Shown here: piece after piece, positions 1 to 11,373 of the stretch
Position numbering within the stretch: the stretch's first letter is position 1
Layout: each line of letters begins with the position of its first letter
DNA from: Ceratobasidium sp. AG-K
Lineage: Eukaryota; Basidiomycota; Agaricomycetes; Cantharellales; Ceratobasidiaceae
Direction of reading: 5' to 3'
Length of the DNA: 64,000 nucleotides
Assembly (NCBI GenBank): GCA_037039685.1
Contig: JAWNGF010000001.1
Coordinates: 3,472,001 to 3,536,000, forward strand
Translations under genes and position numbers: made by a program
The notes under the pieces: generated by a model
What the model saw: the letters and a program-made list of their open reading frames with translations, nothing else
What the model was told of the DNA's origin: nothing
Database searches by the model: none

Positions 1-386
1 CCCCACATGACAGGCGAGATTACCTTTGATTCCTAAATCCGTACGTGACAGGCTGCATTGCAAGAGTGGCATTGACGCGCGCATCGAGCCTTGTCAATCG
101 AGGGGAGGCTGAATGGCGCCGCCGGTGTGGCTTGGATTGCATGACAGGTCTGACAAGACACCTAGCGCCAGCACCTAGGATCGTCGGCCGATTCGACGGG
201 TGATTGAATCTGCCAGAAAGCTCACAGGTACGCGAGGGTGGCGTAAGACATGATATGACATTGCAATCTTTATGGTTAAGGTTAGGAAGCACATATGAAC
301 AATAATCAATCTGAGAAACACAAAGCAGGTGCGATTTCGTGAAAGTGGTTCAATCGTCCTTGGACGGCGTCAAAATTCATTACAGC
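1..386. other. Left edge, no gene recognised
   Basis: This lies downstream of the stop codon of the CCCH zinc-finger gene on the minus strand. Short open frames exist on both strands (for example a 90-codon minus frame at 20-292), but none shows a recognisable motif or a sensible splice partner. It probably holds the 3' untranslated region and terminator of the zinc-finger gene; no clear processing signal could be assigned. Confidence 0.5.
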
Positions 387-2852
387 CTAGGCCCATTGGC
401 GCGAATTGGGTCCGACGGCAACTTCGGACCAGTTGTGCATGTCGGGATTTGGATTGGTCGAGCCGTTCGAGGCCGAGCCAAACGACGGGCTGGGTGCGTG
501 TCGCGCTTGGCTCACCTGAGGAGGAACCCACTGGCCGCTACCAGAACGGGCGTGGTAAGGCGAGACGGTCGAGGGGGTCATACGACCGGCGTCTCCGTTG
601 ACATTAAACGGGGTCGAGCCGCCCGAGATGCGTGCTTCCGGCGAGCGATTGGCGAGGGACGGAATGCTTGCATCGCCCGAGAGCGAGTAGCGGTGTGTGT
701 TTTGCACCGACACAGGGGTCATGGGCGACATGGGTGCCAGGCGCTAGGATGGGGTCAGAACATGACTTGATGACGAGGCAGAGGCTTACCTGTGTCATCA
801 GCCCCGATGAGATATCCCCGAAATGCCGATTGGCGTAATCGCCCGTTGCGGTCGCAGGGCCTGGCGAAGGACGCGTCGTGGAGATCGCAGGGTTGGCCGA
901 GAACGGAAAGGCGGAGACGGCGTGGGCGGGGGTGTCCCTTCCAACGCAGTGTCGACGCGCAGCGAACCGAGGGCGTGACGGCCGTACGGCATAAACATTT
1001 GCTCGGCTTGAACGGTCGTCGCCGACGTGGGTGACGTGACTTCGGGGGCGGGCGCGTGCCGGGGGTCGCCACCCGACTCGCGCGACTTGGCCGATATGCG
1101 GGCGAGAAGCGACGAGGGCTGATCGTTGGGGTCGCTGTTGGTGCTGAGGGACCTTGCTCGGCCATCGGGCGGGGCCACGGGCGCCGGCTGGCTGTTTGAT
1201 CGCGAAGCGTCTGCGTTGGATGGCGAGGGGGCGCCTGGAAGACCTGGTGCACCCGAAATTGGCAGTTCGGTGTGGATGAAGCAGCAGCTGGGCCCCACAG
1301 TTAGATCAAGTCGTTTCCGAGCCAAACAACTCACCGTTTCCCATACGGGCAAGACCCAGAAACCCAAAATGTACGGCAGATTTCGGTCTTGTACTGAACG
1401 GGACGCGAGTCAAAATCGCAATCAAGGACGAAAACATTCACAGACCTTGGGATGACGCGAAACCTTGCGAATCTCTTCCTCTCCATGGGCAAACTGACAT
1501 TTAGGACCGTAGCGACAGGTACCCTTTTCTTCCCAGCTTCTGCACAACTCGGTCTTGTACAACCCCAGCTTGCGGTTGTTGGCACTTGGTCCGCCGTGGT
1601 TGTCGCGCAGGTAGCCAGGCGCGTCGTACTGGAGCTGGCGAGCGAGGGCCTGGGCGAGCGCAGGAGTGTACGCGTCTGCCTGGGTGTAAAAGTTGTTGGG
1701 CGAGTACGGGGTGCCATAAACGGGAGGCACAGGGCCGAGGTGAGGGTAGCCTTGGAGCGCACTGAGGATGGCAGCGGCGTCGCGGATGGCAGCAGGGTCC
1801 GAGGCCGAGTGGTGGTGTACAGGGCGGGGCACATGAGGCGGGTAGGCAGCGCTCACAGCACGTTCGTGGTGCATGTCCGGGTACATGGGCTGTGGGGCCG
1901 CAGGAGGCATGGCCGCATAAGCGCCGGGCGGTGGAGGTGCGGGGTACGAGCCCTGTGGAGCGTAGCGATAGTCCATGCTGGGATAGTGGGTCGGGACGGC
2001 CTGGGGCATGGTGACGGCCATGGGCATGGCGGGCATGGGCCTTCCCATGTCAGGGTACCTGTAGTCGACGGGGTGGTCCTCGGATGGCAGCGAGTGAGTG
2101 CGGTAGTCATAGTGCTCCGCGCTGCTGTCGAGCGGCATGGTGGGCGTAGGGCCTACAGACATGTGGGCATGGACGCTCTGAGGGTACTGTGGCACGGGGT
2201 GTTGGGCCGAGGGTCGCTCGTGGGCAGCAAAGGGGTGGGACTTCTCCATCGAGGATATCGAGTACGCCCGATCAGTCTCTTCTGGCAGCGTGCCCTTGGG
2301 GTCCATGCTGCCTTTGCTCTGATGCAGCGGCGTCAGCACACTGGCCTGGCCGTCGCTGGACGTCGTGGCCGACGACGGCGAGCGCGAATGGCTGTACGAG
2401 AACAACGTGCTATCGCCGGGCTCTGTTGTTGGTGCCGTCGGCGAGATGGACGATGTGGAATCACCGCTGGTTTCCTCCTTCTTTTCTTCAGACACCTGCA
2501 TCCGTGCCATCCCCTCAGAAACGTCCCAGGCATCGTCCACGACCTGCGGGCTGCCCTTGAAGCTCCACCCCTGGCGACCGGCGAATTTGGCTGCGCGCCC
2601 AGGCGTGGCCGACGCTGGTCCGTTGGCAAACTCGCCAAAGCCAGATGATTTGTCAGCCTCGATGGCAGACATGGCAATGGGCATTTTGTCAAAGTCGGGC
2701 AGCATGTTGCGTCCCCCGAGGATGAGCGGCGACGGCGAATACGACGCCTGCACCGGGCGCATCGACGAGCGCTTGGTAAAGGGCGGTGTCGAGCGGTCCT
2801 CGGACTCGGTTTTGGTTTTCTCCTGGTCGGTCATGCTGTCTAGTTTACACAA
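387..2852 (-). CDS. Tandem CCCH zinc-finger RNA-binding protein (TIS11/Zfs1/TTP type)
   Basis: Predicted mRNA-binding protein of the tristetraprolin/Cth/Zfs1 family, whose members bind AU-rich 3' UTRs and promote mRNA decay in the cytoplasm. Exon 1 (2852-1446) encodes a long Ser/Pro/His/Tyr-rich N-terminus and the first finger after the lead YKTELC, with C-x8-C-x5-C-x3-H spacing ([12 protein letters not shown]). A 59-nt exon (1393-1335) carries most of finger two (YKTEIC...CPYGKR), completed in exon 3 from 1287 (CCFIH), again C-x8-C-x5-C-x3-H. The 18-residue linker between fingers is family-typical. A Ser/Pro-rich C-terminus follows and the last exon ends at 387. Start 2852 gives MCKLDS; an in-frame ATG at 2834 (MTDQEK) is equally possible. 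Between about 912 and 901 the reading frame must shift by one base to join the last exon: as written, exon 3 ends at a stop at 798. See findings. Confidence 0.88.
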
Positions 2853-4152
2853 TCATAAAATGTCGTCTGTCAGGTCATTAACACTCGTCCTGTGCGCACC
2901 ACAGCCGACTTGCCAGTTATTTAATAATTCCACAATGCGCGCGCAATAATCAGATGATGGAATAAGTAAGTGCAAGGACAGCAGCCTCGTTGGATAGATA
3001 GGATAGAATAAGAGCGGCCCCAGGGGACAACGCTGGCACGGCGAGGAGGGGCAGAGGGGACAGCGAGTTTATGAACGGATTGATGCGTAATGGAACTGTG
3101 CAGCCGAGAGCAGAAACCACAGAAAGGAACAGAAGCCGCCACCAACCTCGTTTCCACACAACGTGGTCAATAAATAACACACAAATGGTCTGTCTCTCGC
3201 AATGTCGATGTCTGCTCCGCCGTCGGCGAGCAAAAGCAAACACCAGATGAAGCGCGCTTATGACACTTGATCACCTGCTGACTCAGCCTCGAGGCCGCCC
3301 ATGTCCCACAATGGCCGCGAACGTGCATGGTGGCCAGCCCCATGCTGTGCGACACATGTATCGCGAAATCGGGGGTTCCTCTATAATCGATCCGACCGGC
3401 GCGCACCTCTCTAGCCGACGCCCCGTACCTCCCGACGCTGGGCACAAGTATCATTGACGCTATATGCACATGCTCGTCCAGCCCAGTCTGCTGCGGGCAG
3501 CGGTATCCACTCTGATGTACCTGTACCCCATGACCAATTCAACGTGCTGGATTCCCACCTTCTGTCGGGATTACACCTCGAAGCACAAAACGGTCATCTT
3601 TTACGTGTTATGATACCTTTGTGTCCAGACTGGCCACCTGAAATCTTCACACGTGATGCATAGAGTTCGGCTTATCGCCTTGTGTCCCGGCTATAAGCTC
3701 TGGATCGCTTAGCTAGAACTTTCGTTGAATGGTGCGACCAAGAACTCCAGCTCAACAGATCTTGAACCTTGTGCATGAAAAATGTGTCGGCGCAACATCG
3801 CTTGCCCTTTACGTTCCCGGATCGTGTGCCCGATATTCGCGCACGTGATGGGCTTGATGAAAAGGCTTGGGATGACCACTGCCCTACGTCACTCTGTCCC
3901 CACCTGCCATTCTGTCCCCTGATAAAGCCATCAATGACACTAGCCAACAAGAACACAAGCACCACTCTGCAAACGTGCACCGACGACGTCGAGACGGCGG
4001 ATCTAATCGTCAAAGTCTAATTGGAATATCCTGCCGAGTGATCCCCAGCTGATATCATCGCGGGATCCGGAACCGAACCAAGTCTTTTTGTGCTCGTCTG
4101 CCACTAAAGCTCGTCCCCAACAGCCCAGACACATATACACACCCTCTGCCCC
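2853..4152. other. Intergenic region between divergent genes
   Basis: This 1.3 kb stretch separates the minus-strand CCCH gene from the plus-strand choline kinase array and should contain both promoters. It is A/T-richer than the flanking genes. Short open frames on both strands (longest 113 codons) have no recognisable domains. A sequence reading acatatacaca lies just upstream of the kinase start. I see no RNA gene or mobile element here. Confidence 0.5.
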
Positions 4153-5888
4153 ATGTCGACGCCAGTGCTCATCCCCTCTGCGTCGCACCCGACGTCAGGA
4201 TCGTTACCCCAAACCCCGAGGCGCCCCCGCCCACTCTCCTACTCGTCCGTCAGCTCGATAGGCAGCAACTCGAGCTTATTGCTTCTCCCCGAAGGCGATG
4301 TGGAAGAGGTGACCGAGGAAGGAGTCCGCCACGCAGATATCAAACTTGAAGCCAGGTGCGTTCAATACAGTCTACACGCGGCCGTCATTTGCGCCACGGA
4401 GCACCTAGCCCCAAATTAGCAGTGCATCCAGTCACAGATTGAATAGCATCATGCTAATTGTTCCGCCCAGGAAATACAAGACCCCAGCCTTTCGCCAGGC
4501 CCTACTCCAGGTCCTTCAGACGATTCGAGTTCCGACTTGGACCTCGTCTGCGCTCGAGCCTGAACGTGTCAGTATATCCAAAGTGTCGGGGGCGCTCACC
4601 AATGCCGTGTTTTTTATATCGTATGCGGGGACCATTTCGGCCACCCCTCATTCGACCCCTCATCTTACCCCGCACAATAGTTCCTCGTCCGTGCAGACGA
4701 CGACCCCACGCACAGTGTTGCTCCGTATCTATGGGCCATCGTCCTCGACGTTGATTTCTCGCCCCGATGAACTGCATACTCTTCATATTCTTTCGTCCGT
4801 CCATCGTATCGGGCCGCGAGTCTTTGGGACGTTTCAAAACGGACGGTTGGAAGAGTGGTTCGACTCGAGCGCGCTTACGGCCGAGGATCTTCGGGACCCG
4901 GTGCAAAGTCGGTGGATCGGAATGCGTATGCGCGAGTTGCACAGCGTCGACGTGCTCGGAGTAGTGGGACCGACTTGGAACGGCCAAGAAACGGTGCTCA
5001 AGAACGTGGTGTCCTGGCAAGGCGCTGCACAAGAAGTGTTGGACATGCTCAAGGCTAAAGAGGACCAGGGTGAGATTGTTCCTGAGCATGTATGGCACGG
5101 AGCCAGGGCCAAGCTCGACCTCGCGACGTTTAAACGCGCATGGGAAGCCTATTGGGAGTGGTTGCAGAAATGGGAAGACGAGTATGGAAGGAGCGAAATG
5201 GTGTTTGCGCATAATGATGCCCAGTATGGAAACCTGCTTCGCGCGAATAAGCTCGCGCCTGGAAAGCCAGAGCATCACAAGGTACGCACTCGAGGTCGCC
5301 GTTATTCCTTGGCTGACAGTTACGTAGATCATCGTGGTCGATTTTGAGTATGCGGCTCCCAACCCTGCAGCCTTTGACATTGCGAACCACTTTCACGAGT
5401 GGACCGCCAATTACCATTCTCCCGACGCCTCGCACATACTCATAGGCTCCCGATACCCCACCAAAGAACAGCGATGGAACTTTTACCTCGGATACCTGAG
5501 CTCGCCCATCCTCGGAGCTCCGACAACCGCCTCCCCGGCTCCGTCGCGACAGCCCTCATTCCATCGTACAGCTTCGCCGTCTTCGATTAGCTCGGTTCCT
5601 TCCACCAACGGGACGCACACGCCCATACCCATGTCCTCGGCCCCCAGCTCGGTGGGATTCGGACTCGGATTGGGTCCAGAAGAAATCGACGAAGCGATTG
5701 GCGCGCTCGATGCGCAAGTCCTCGCTTGGTCCCCGGCCTCGCACGCCATGTGGACCATTTGGGGCATCGTCCAAGCTAGCGACGATGTGACGAATGGTGC
5801 GATTAGCGATTTCGATTATTTAGGGTATTCGTTGGGTCGGTTGGAGAAGTTTTACAAGGAGCTCGAGACGAGGGGTGTCAAGTGGTAA
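4153..5888 (+). CDS. Choline/ethanolamine kinase, tandem copy 1
   Basis: Predicted cytosolic kinase that phosphorylates choline or ethanolamine with ATP, the first step of the Kennedy pathway to phosphatidylcholine and phosphatidylethanolamine. Three exons (4153-4355, 4471-5281, 5328-5888) sum to exactly 525 codons (524 aa). The Brenner-type catalytic loop FAHNDAQYGNLL lies just before intron 2, and the choline-kinase motif VVDFEYAAPNPAAFDIANHF opens exon 3. An ATP-site glycine/LLRIYG region is in exon 2. The C-terminal lobe has a Ser/Thr/Pro-rich insert of about 70 residues between FYLGYL and LDAQVLAWSP, which is longer than in yeast enzymes. It is first of three tandem copies on the same strand with identical intron positions, so it arose by local duplication. 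Choline versus ethanolamine preference cannot be told from the sequence. Confidence 0.9.
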
Positions 5889-6633
5889 TCGCCAAGTTTG
5901 TATTTCTTTCTAATTTTTTGGTCAGGTTGGTGAATCTCCCTGTAATGATGATACCTTTTTTGGCGAATGAATGAATTTCTTGGTAGTGTAAATTTTCATA
6001 ATTTTCCTGTACGTATACAAATGTACTGAAGCTCTATCTCGGCCGGGTTTGGGTGCTTCTCGCACTTGGCGTTTCCAGTCTCGTTTATCTGATCAGATGA
6101 AGTGTCGTCTCTTATATGCGGTCACCTTTGGGTGTGTATCTGCCATCTTGACCAGAAGGCATAAAAGTTCAGCTCCCTGTGCTTGTATCGGTTGAGTGGC
6201 CGTGAACAATAGCCATGATGGATCGCACGCGGGATCTTCCGCATGACTGTGCCAAGCCAGACTACCCATTTGGGCATATCGTACAAAAAGTCTGATTACA
6301 ATCTTGTCGCGTGCCCGATATTTAGGTGTCACGCGACAGCCAACGCAGACAGCGCTTGAGACGACAACCAAGCATTCCAGCTCCCCAGACAAATACTATA
6401 GTGTCTCATGCTTAATGCCACTGTCAATGCTATCATTCAATAAACGTGCTTCGACCAGTCAAATTGGACTTGTCTATCATGAAGCAAGGGCGGATCCTCG
6501 ACTGATGCCGTTAGCGCCTGATCCGGAACCGAGGATACGCATGTATTTTCTATTTGTACACTACGGGAACTTGCCCCTAAAGGATAGCCTAATAAATAGC
6601 CAGCTTCTGCCCTTCGCCTTGATTGTCTTCACC
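5889..6633. other. Spacer between choline kinase copies 1 and 2
   Basis: About 745 bp that should hold the terminator of copy 1 and the promoter of copy 2. The sequence aataaat lies about 45 bp upstream of the copy-2 start (near 6590) and could act as a weak TATA-like element. An open frame beginning at 6304 is an upstream extension of copy 2 exon 1; I chose the internal ATG at 6634 because only from there does the product resemble copy 1. Nothing else is recognised. Confidence 0.45.
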
Positions 6634-8337
6634 ATGTCTGCCCCTACCCTCACACTCGCCCTGCCGCACACGACACCCAGCTCCTTCTCTGTTCAAGCGT
6701 CTAGAAGGTCTGTTTCACTTGCAGACTCCATTGATAAATCCTTGGCCGGCAACTCGAACATCTCAACTCCCGGGGACGACCCTGAAGATAATGTTGAAGG
6801 GGTTGTCCCACACGCGGACCTTGCACTCGACGCCACGTAAGTACCAATGTTCAACGTAGTCTGTAGATTCTGTGTGGTCGTCCTCGAAACTGTAGATAGC
6901 GTTCAACTGGTGTTCTGTATTAGTAGTATATCGAGTAATGGTTCTACTGAATCGCACGCTGACCTATCTTCGTACAGTCAACACAAGACTCCAGAGTTCT
7001 GCCAGACTCTACTTCGGCTCCTCCAGACGATTCAAGTTCCGACGTGGGGGCCTACCCTCGTTCCCGAGCGTATCAAGCTGTTCAAAGTTTCTGGATCGTT
7101 CACCAACGCTGTATTTTTCGTCTCGTATGATGAGACTGTGCCATCGTCCACCACCCCACGCACCGTTCTACTTCGCATATATGGACCATCGTCTTCTACT
7201 TTCATTGATCGCCATGATGAACTGCACATGCTTTGCGTTCTTTCATCTGTCTATCGCATCGGACCGGAGGTGTATGGTACATTTCAGAATGGCCGTCTAG
7301 AGGAGTGGTTCGACTCGAGCACGCTCACGGCGGAAGATCTGCGTGACCCGGTTCAGAGTCGGTGGATCGGTGTGCGCATGCGAGAGCTGCATAGCGTCGA
7401 CATACCCAGGGTAGTGGGTACAACCTGGGACGGACAGGAAACAGTGTACAAGGACATATTGTCCTGGCAAGGAGCAGCACAGGAGGTGTTGGACATGCTC
7501 AAGTCGAGGGAAGACAGTGGTGAGATCGCTCCTGGGCACGCATGGTACGGAGTAAGCGCCAGGCTTGATCTTGGGTTGTTTATGCGGGCGTGGAGGGCGT
7601 ACTGGGCGTGGTTGCAGAAATGGGAAGGCAGACACGGAAAGAGCGAGAGGGTATTCGCGCACAATGATGCCCAGTATGGAAACCTACTCCGTGCCAACAA
7701 GCTTGCATCTGGAAAACCAGAGCATCACAAGGTACCAAATCAAATATTTCGCTTTGAATCCTCCGACTGAATGGCTATCTAGATCATTGTAGTCGACTTT
7801 GAGCATGCTGCACCCAACCCCGCAGCATACGACATTGCGAACCACTTTCACGAGTGGACTGCCAACTACCACTCTCCAGACGCCTCCCACGTCCTGAAAA
7901 GCTCCCGGTACCCTACCAAGGAGCAACGATGGAACTTTTACCTCGGGTACTTGGGCTCGTCTAATCCCTCTGAACTGATTGGTGTATCCTCGACTCCGCC
8001 GAGGCAGCCTTCGTTTTATAGGACATCATCGTCGTCCTCGATCAGCTCGATTCCTTCCGCCCTCGGAACGCATACTCCTGAATCCATCTCATCCGCGCCT
8101 AGCTCGCCAGGATTGGGCATGAGTGGAGATGAAGCCGAAGAGGCAATGGGCGTGCTCGATGCTCAAATACTCGCTTGGTCCCCAGCCTCACACGCCATAT
8201 GGTCCATCTGGGGCATCGTGCAGGCGCGCGACGTCGCAACTAATCAGGCGACCAGTGGTTTCGATTATTTAGGATATGCGTCTGGTCGGTTGGAGAAATT
8301 CTACAAGGAACTGGAGTCGCGGGGTGTCGAGTGGTAG
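6634..8337 (+). CDS. Choline/ethanolamine kinase, tandem copy 2
   Basis: Paralogue of the upstream kinase with the same role predicted. Exons 6634-6836, 6978-7731 and 7783-8337 sum to 504 codons (503 aa), with introns at the same positions and phases as copy 1. The catalytic loop FAHNDAQYGNLLRANK and the motif VVDFEHAAPNPAAYDIANHF are kept, so the enzyme should be active. The N-terminal leader before the first intron has diverged strongly, while the kinase core is closely similar. The Ser-rich insert after FYLGYL is retained but shorter. Duplicated lipid-synthesis kinases of this sort could differ in substrate preference or expression, which is inference only. Confidence 0.9.
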
Positions 8338-8914
8338 TTGTGCCTGTATTCGTGTCCTATCGTGGGTGGCTTTTGGCTTTAATAGATATACACATGGATG
8401 AGCGAACCGGCTTACTGTGTGTATGCGTCACTGCATGATAGCTGACCACCCCGACCTAGGCTCGCATTGATGGTTGTGTCTTAAGGTAATATCAAGCTTT
8501 CGAGCTTTTAAGCTACACTGGGCGTATAATTATTATCGTACACCTGCCACCCGGAGTCATGTCATCTCCTCGGTGCTCAGATCAGGCTAGAGTGAACGAC
8601 CGCATACAGTTGCATATCGGCTTTAGGTTAGGGTCCTTCCTGGTACTTGCTTTAACGCCACTATCAGATATGCTATCATAAGGCGATTGTCAGTGATACC
8701 AGTGGTCTAGGAACGTGCTCTGACGACGCGAATATGGCTCTAGATACCATAGGCCATATGGGGATCTGATTACCGGAGCTGATTCATTTTCCCTCTCTTT
8801 CGGAGTCATGGTTAGGCGCACTTTTTTGTGAGTTTATATATTCAAGACTTCCCACCAAAACGTAAATCGATACACCCTCTGTCCGCATCCATACCACCCG
8901 TTGCGTCACACTCA
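8338..8914. other. Spacer between choline kinase copies 2 and 3
   Basis: About 580 bp with no gene. It should contain the 3' region of copy 2 and the old promoter of the pseudogene copy. A frame opening with GTG at 8828 extends copy 3 upstream but is not supported as a start; the ATG at 8915 aligns with the other copies. Confidence 0.45.
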
Positions 8915-10460
8915 ATGTCTGATCGCCCTTACCCGCCATTATCCTCTTCAGCAAGCCCCGAAGGTAGCAACTCAGCCCTCTCGTTTCTCCCCGAAGGGGA
9001 CATGGAAGAAGTTACTATAGAGGGTGTCCCCCACGCAGACTTCAAGCTTGAGGCTAAGTACGTAGTGACCTCGATCCTTTCATACACAACAATCACCTAC
9101 ACTACGAGTATACTGTCTTGAAATAGTATATTGGCCGACTTGTATCACGCGCTAACTTATTCCGCTGTACAGAGAATACAAGACCACAACATTCAGCCAA
9201 GTCTTGCTTAGGGTAGCTCAAGCGCTTCGAGTTCCGATCTGGGCGCAACTTGAACTCGAGCCCAAGCGTGTCAAGATCTCCAAAGTATCAGGGGCCCTCA
9301 CGAATGATGTGTTTTCCATATCGTACGTGGAGAGCACCCCATCCCACCTGCCGGCCCCCGTTACTTCTTGCTCTGGTTCATCTTCCACACAAACGATCGC
9401 CCCGTGCGCTGTGTTGCTTCGTATCTACAGACCATCGACCTCTAAAATCATCACTCGCTCTGACGAGTTGCACATACTTTATATCCTCTCATCCGTCCAC
9501 CGAATTGGGCCTCGGGTGTTTGGTACGTTTCGGAACGGTCGTATTGAGGAGTGATTCGATTCGACCCCGCTCACGGCCAAGGATATCCGCGACCCGGTCT
9601 AGAGCCGTTGGATCGGGGGGCGGATCCGAGAGCTGCACAGCATCGACGTACGCAGTATAGTCGGCTCGACCTGGGATGAACAAGAGTCGGTACTCAGGGA
9701 TATATTGTCCTGGAAAGGAGGCGCGCAAGAGGTGCTAGACCTGCTCAAGGCGAAGGAAGATGACGGCAAGATTACCCCGGACCACGCATGGTCCACAGCA
9801 AGGGAGAAGCTCGACCTCGTATTATTCACGCGCGCATGGGAGGCCTATTGGACCTGGTTACGAAAGCAGGAGGGTGAATACGGTAGGAGTGAGATGGTAC
9901 TTACGCATGGCGATTTGCGGGAGGGCAACCTACTTCGCGCCAATGAACTGACACCTGGGATGTCAGAACACCACCAGGTTTGCTACCAAAGCCATCACCC
10001 ACAGGTGTTGAACTAATTTGTCGCATAGATCATCGTAATCGACTTTGAGTACGCTGCTCCAAATCCTGCAGCATTCGACATTGCGAACCATTTCAATGAA
10101 TGAACGGCCAATTACGATCCTCTAGACGCCTCGCATGCCATCACGAGCCCCCAGTATCCCACTCGTGAGGAAAGATGTAACTTTTACCTGGGGTACTTAG
10201 GTTCCTCCGGATGCCGCTCCTTGGCGCCTGGTTCAGATGCGATGGAACCAGATGATATTGAGCAGGCATGAAGCGTTCTCGACGCACAAGTGCTCGCTTG
10301 GTCCCCTGCTTCACATGCCTATTGTGCCACTTGGGCCATCGTCCAAGCCCATCAGGATGTGATGGCAGGTACGATTGGCGGGTTTGATCATTTGAGGTAT
10401 GCTGCGGGTCAGTTGGGGGTGTTCTATGATAGTTTGAAGCGGAGGGGTGTTAGGCGGTAA
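8915..10460 (+). pseudogene. Choline/ethanolamine kinase, decayed tandem copy 3
   Basis: Third copy of the kinase array, in the same orientation and with the same three-exon structure (8915-9057, 9173-9977, 10029-10460). All four splice-site pairs remain GT...AG and in phase. Reading through the exons gives a full-length kinase interrupted by four in-frame stops: TGA at 9552-9554 (a Trp in the other copies), TAG at 9600-9602 (a Gln), TGA at 10101-10103 (a Trp) and TGA at 10269-10271. The catalytic loop (THGDLREGNLL) and DFEYAAPNPAAFDIANHF are still visible, but downstream of the first stop. Nothing past about one third of the protein could be made. At least three of the stops differ from the intact copies by a single C-to-T or G-to-A transition. 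Confidence 0.92.
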
Positions 10461-11373
10461 AGTTGTACATTGGAGTTGGCATCCTACCTAGCTTCTGTGC
10501 CGTGTTGCACCTGTACATACGAAGGATCGGCGATGAATGCTATGTGGCTGGATGTTTCGGGAGCATAATCGAGTGATTCAGACCGGAAAACCAACGCCGG
10601 AACGCAGCACGAAATTTAGCCCGCTTTTGTCTCTGCCTTGTATTTTATTGCGACGGGCGCCCATTGTTATCAAAGTATATATATGCGTGCGACAGCCGCA
10701 CGGTGACATGGCCGACTTCGTTCTATTCTTGGTTACTTTACACACTATCACACACATGATTACCTTTATTGGGAACATGCCGTAGTCTATCTAAGCAATA
10801 TTCTTGTCCCAAAGTGGGTGCCATAAGATTGTGCTGCGCGCGGAATTGCAAGATCCGGCTTCTTGTCGGTACTGACCTGGGATTGCAAGTCACTCTGATT
10901 TCGTGGAAAGGTATCAAAAATATTTGTTTGCTGTAAAGACATACATTCAGCCGATGTCCGAACATTTGACCGTACCGGCAGTTGACGGAAACGAAGGTGG
11001 GAGAAACCGGGGGCGCCACACCGGTTTTGACGGAGATGATGTAATGCCTCGGGGGCGGTTACGGGACAACAAGAATTCGAATCATCCCAAATTGGAGGCC
11101 AAGATATATATTGTGAATCGATTCCACGTATGATCTACATAAAGGCTGCGCAGTGCCATCCTTCAACCCAACGACGGTGTGGCTGGACGTCTTGACTCAG
11201 AGAGGGTGTCAGATCATTGTGAAAGCGCTCCTTAGTTTCTCTCACGAGTTTCGCTTGCTACGGTCATCTGATTTTTTTTTTCAGGCTTGGATCCTCTCAG
11301 CAGCCAAGCCTCTCAATCTCGTCGCGCTTGGGGACCTGTTTGCTTTCTCCCGTCGTTGCTTTCTAATTCGGAC
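10461..11373. other. Intergenic region upstream of the NRAMP gene
   Basis: About 0.9 kb without a recognised gene. It contains a pyrimidine tract with eight T residues near 11272-11281 followed by CAG, resembling a 3' splice site, so a 5' UTR intron of the downstream transporter gene ending near 11284 is possible. Short frames on both strands have no identifiable domain. Confidence 0.45.

Noticed and set aside
1452..2648. 398-codon plus-strand frame
   Set aside because: Antisense to exon 1 of the CCCH gene, rich in Gly/Arg/Val/His with no domain.
8828..8914. Upstream extension of choline kinase copy 3 starting at GTG
   Set aside because: It begins with GTG and has no counterpart in copies 1 and 2; the ATG at 8915 aligns with their starts.
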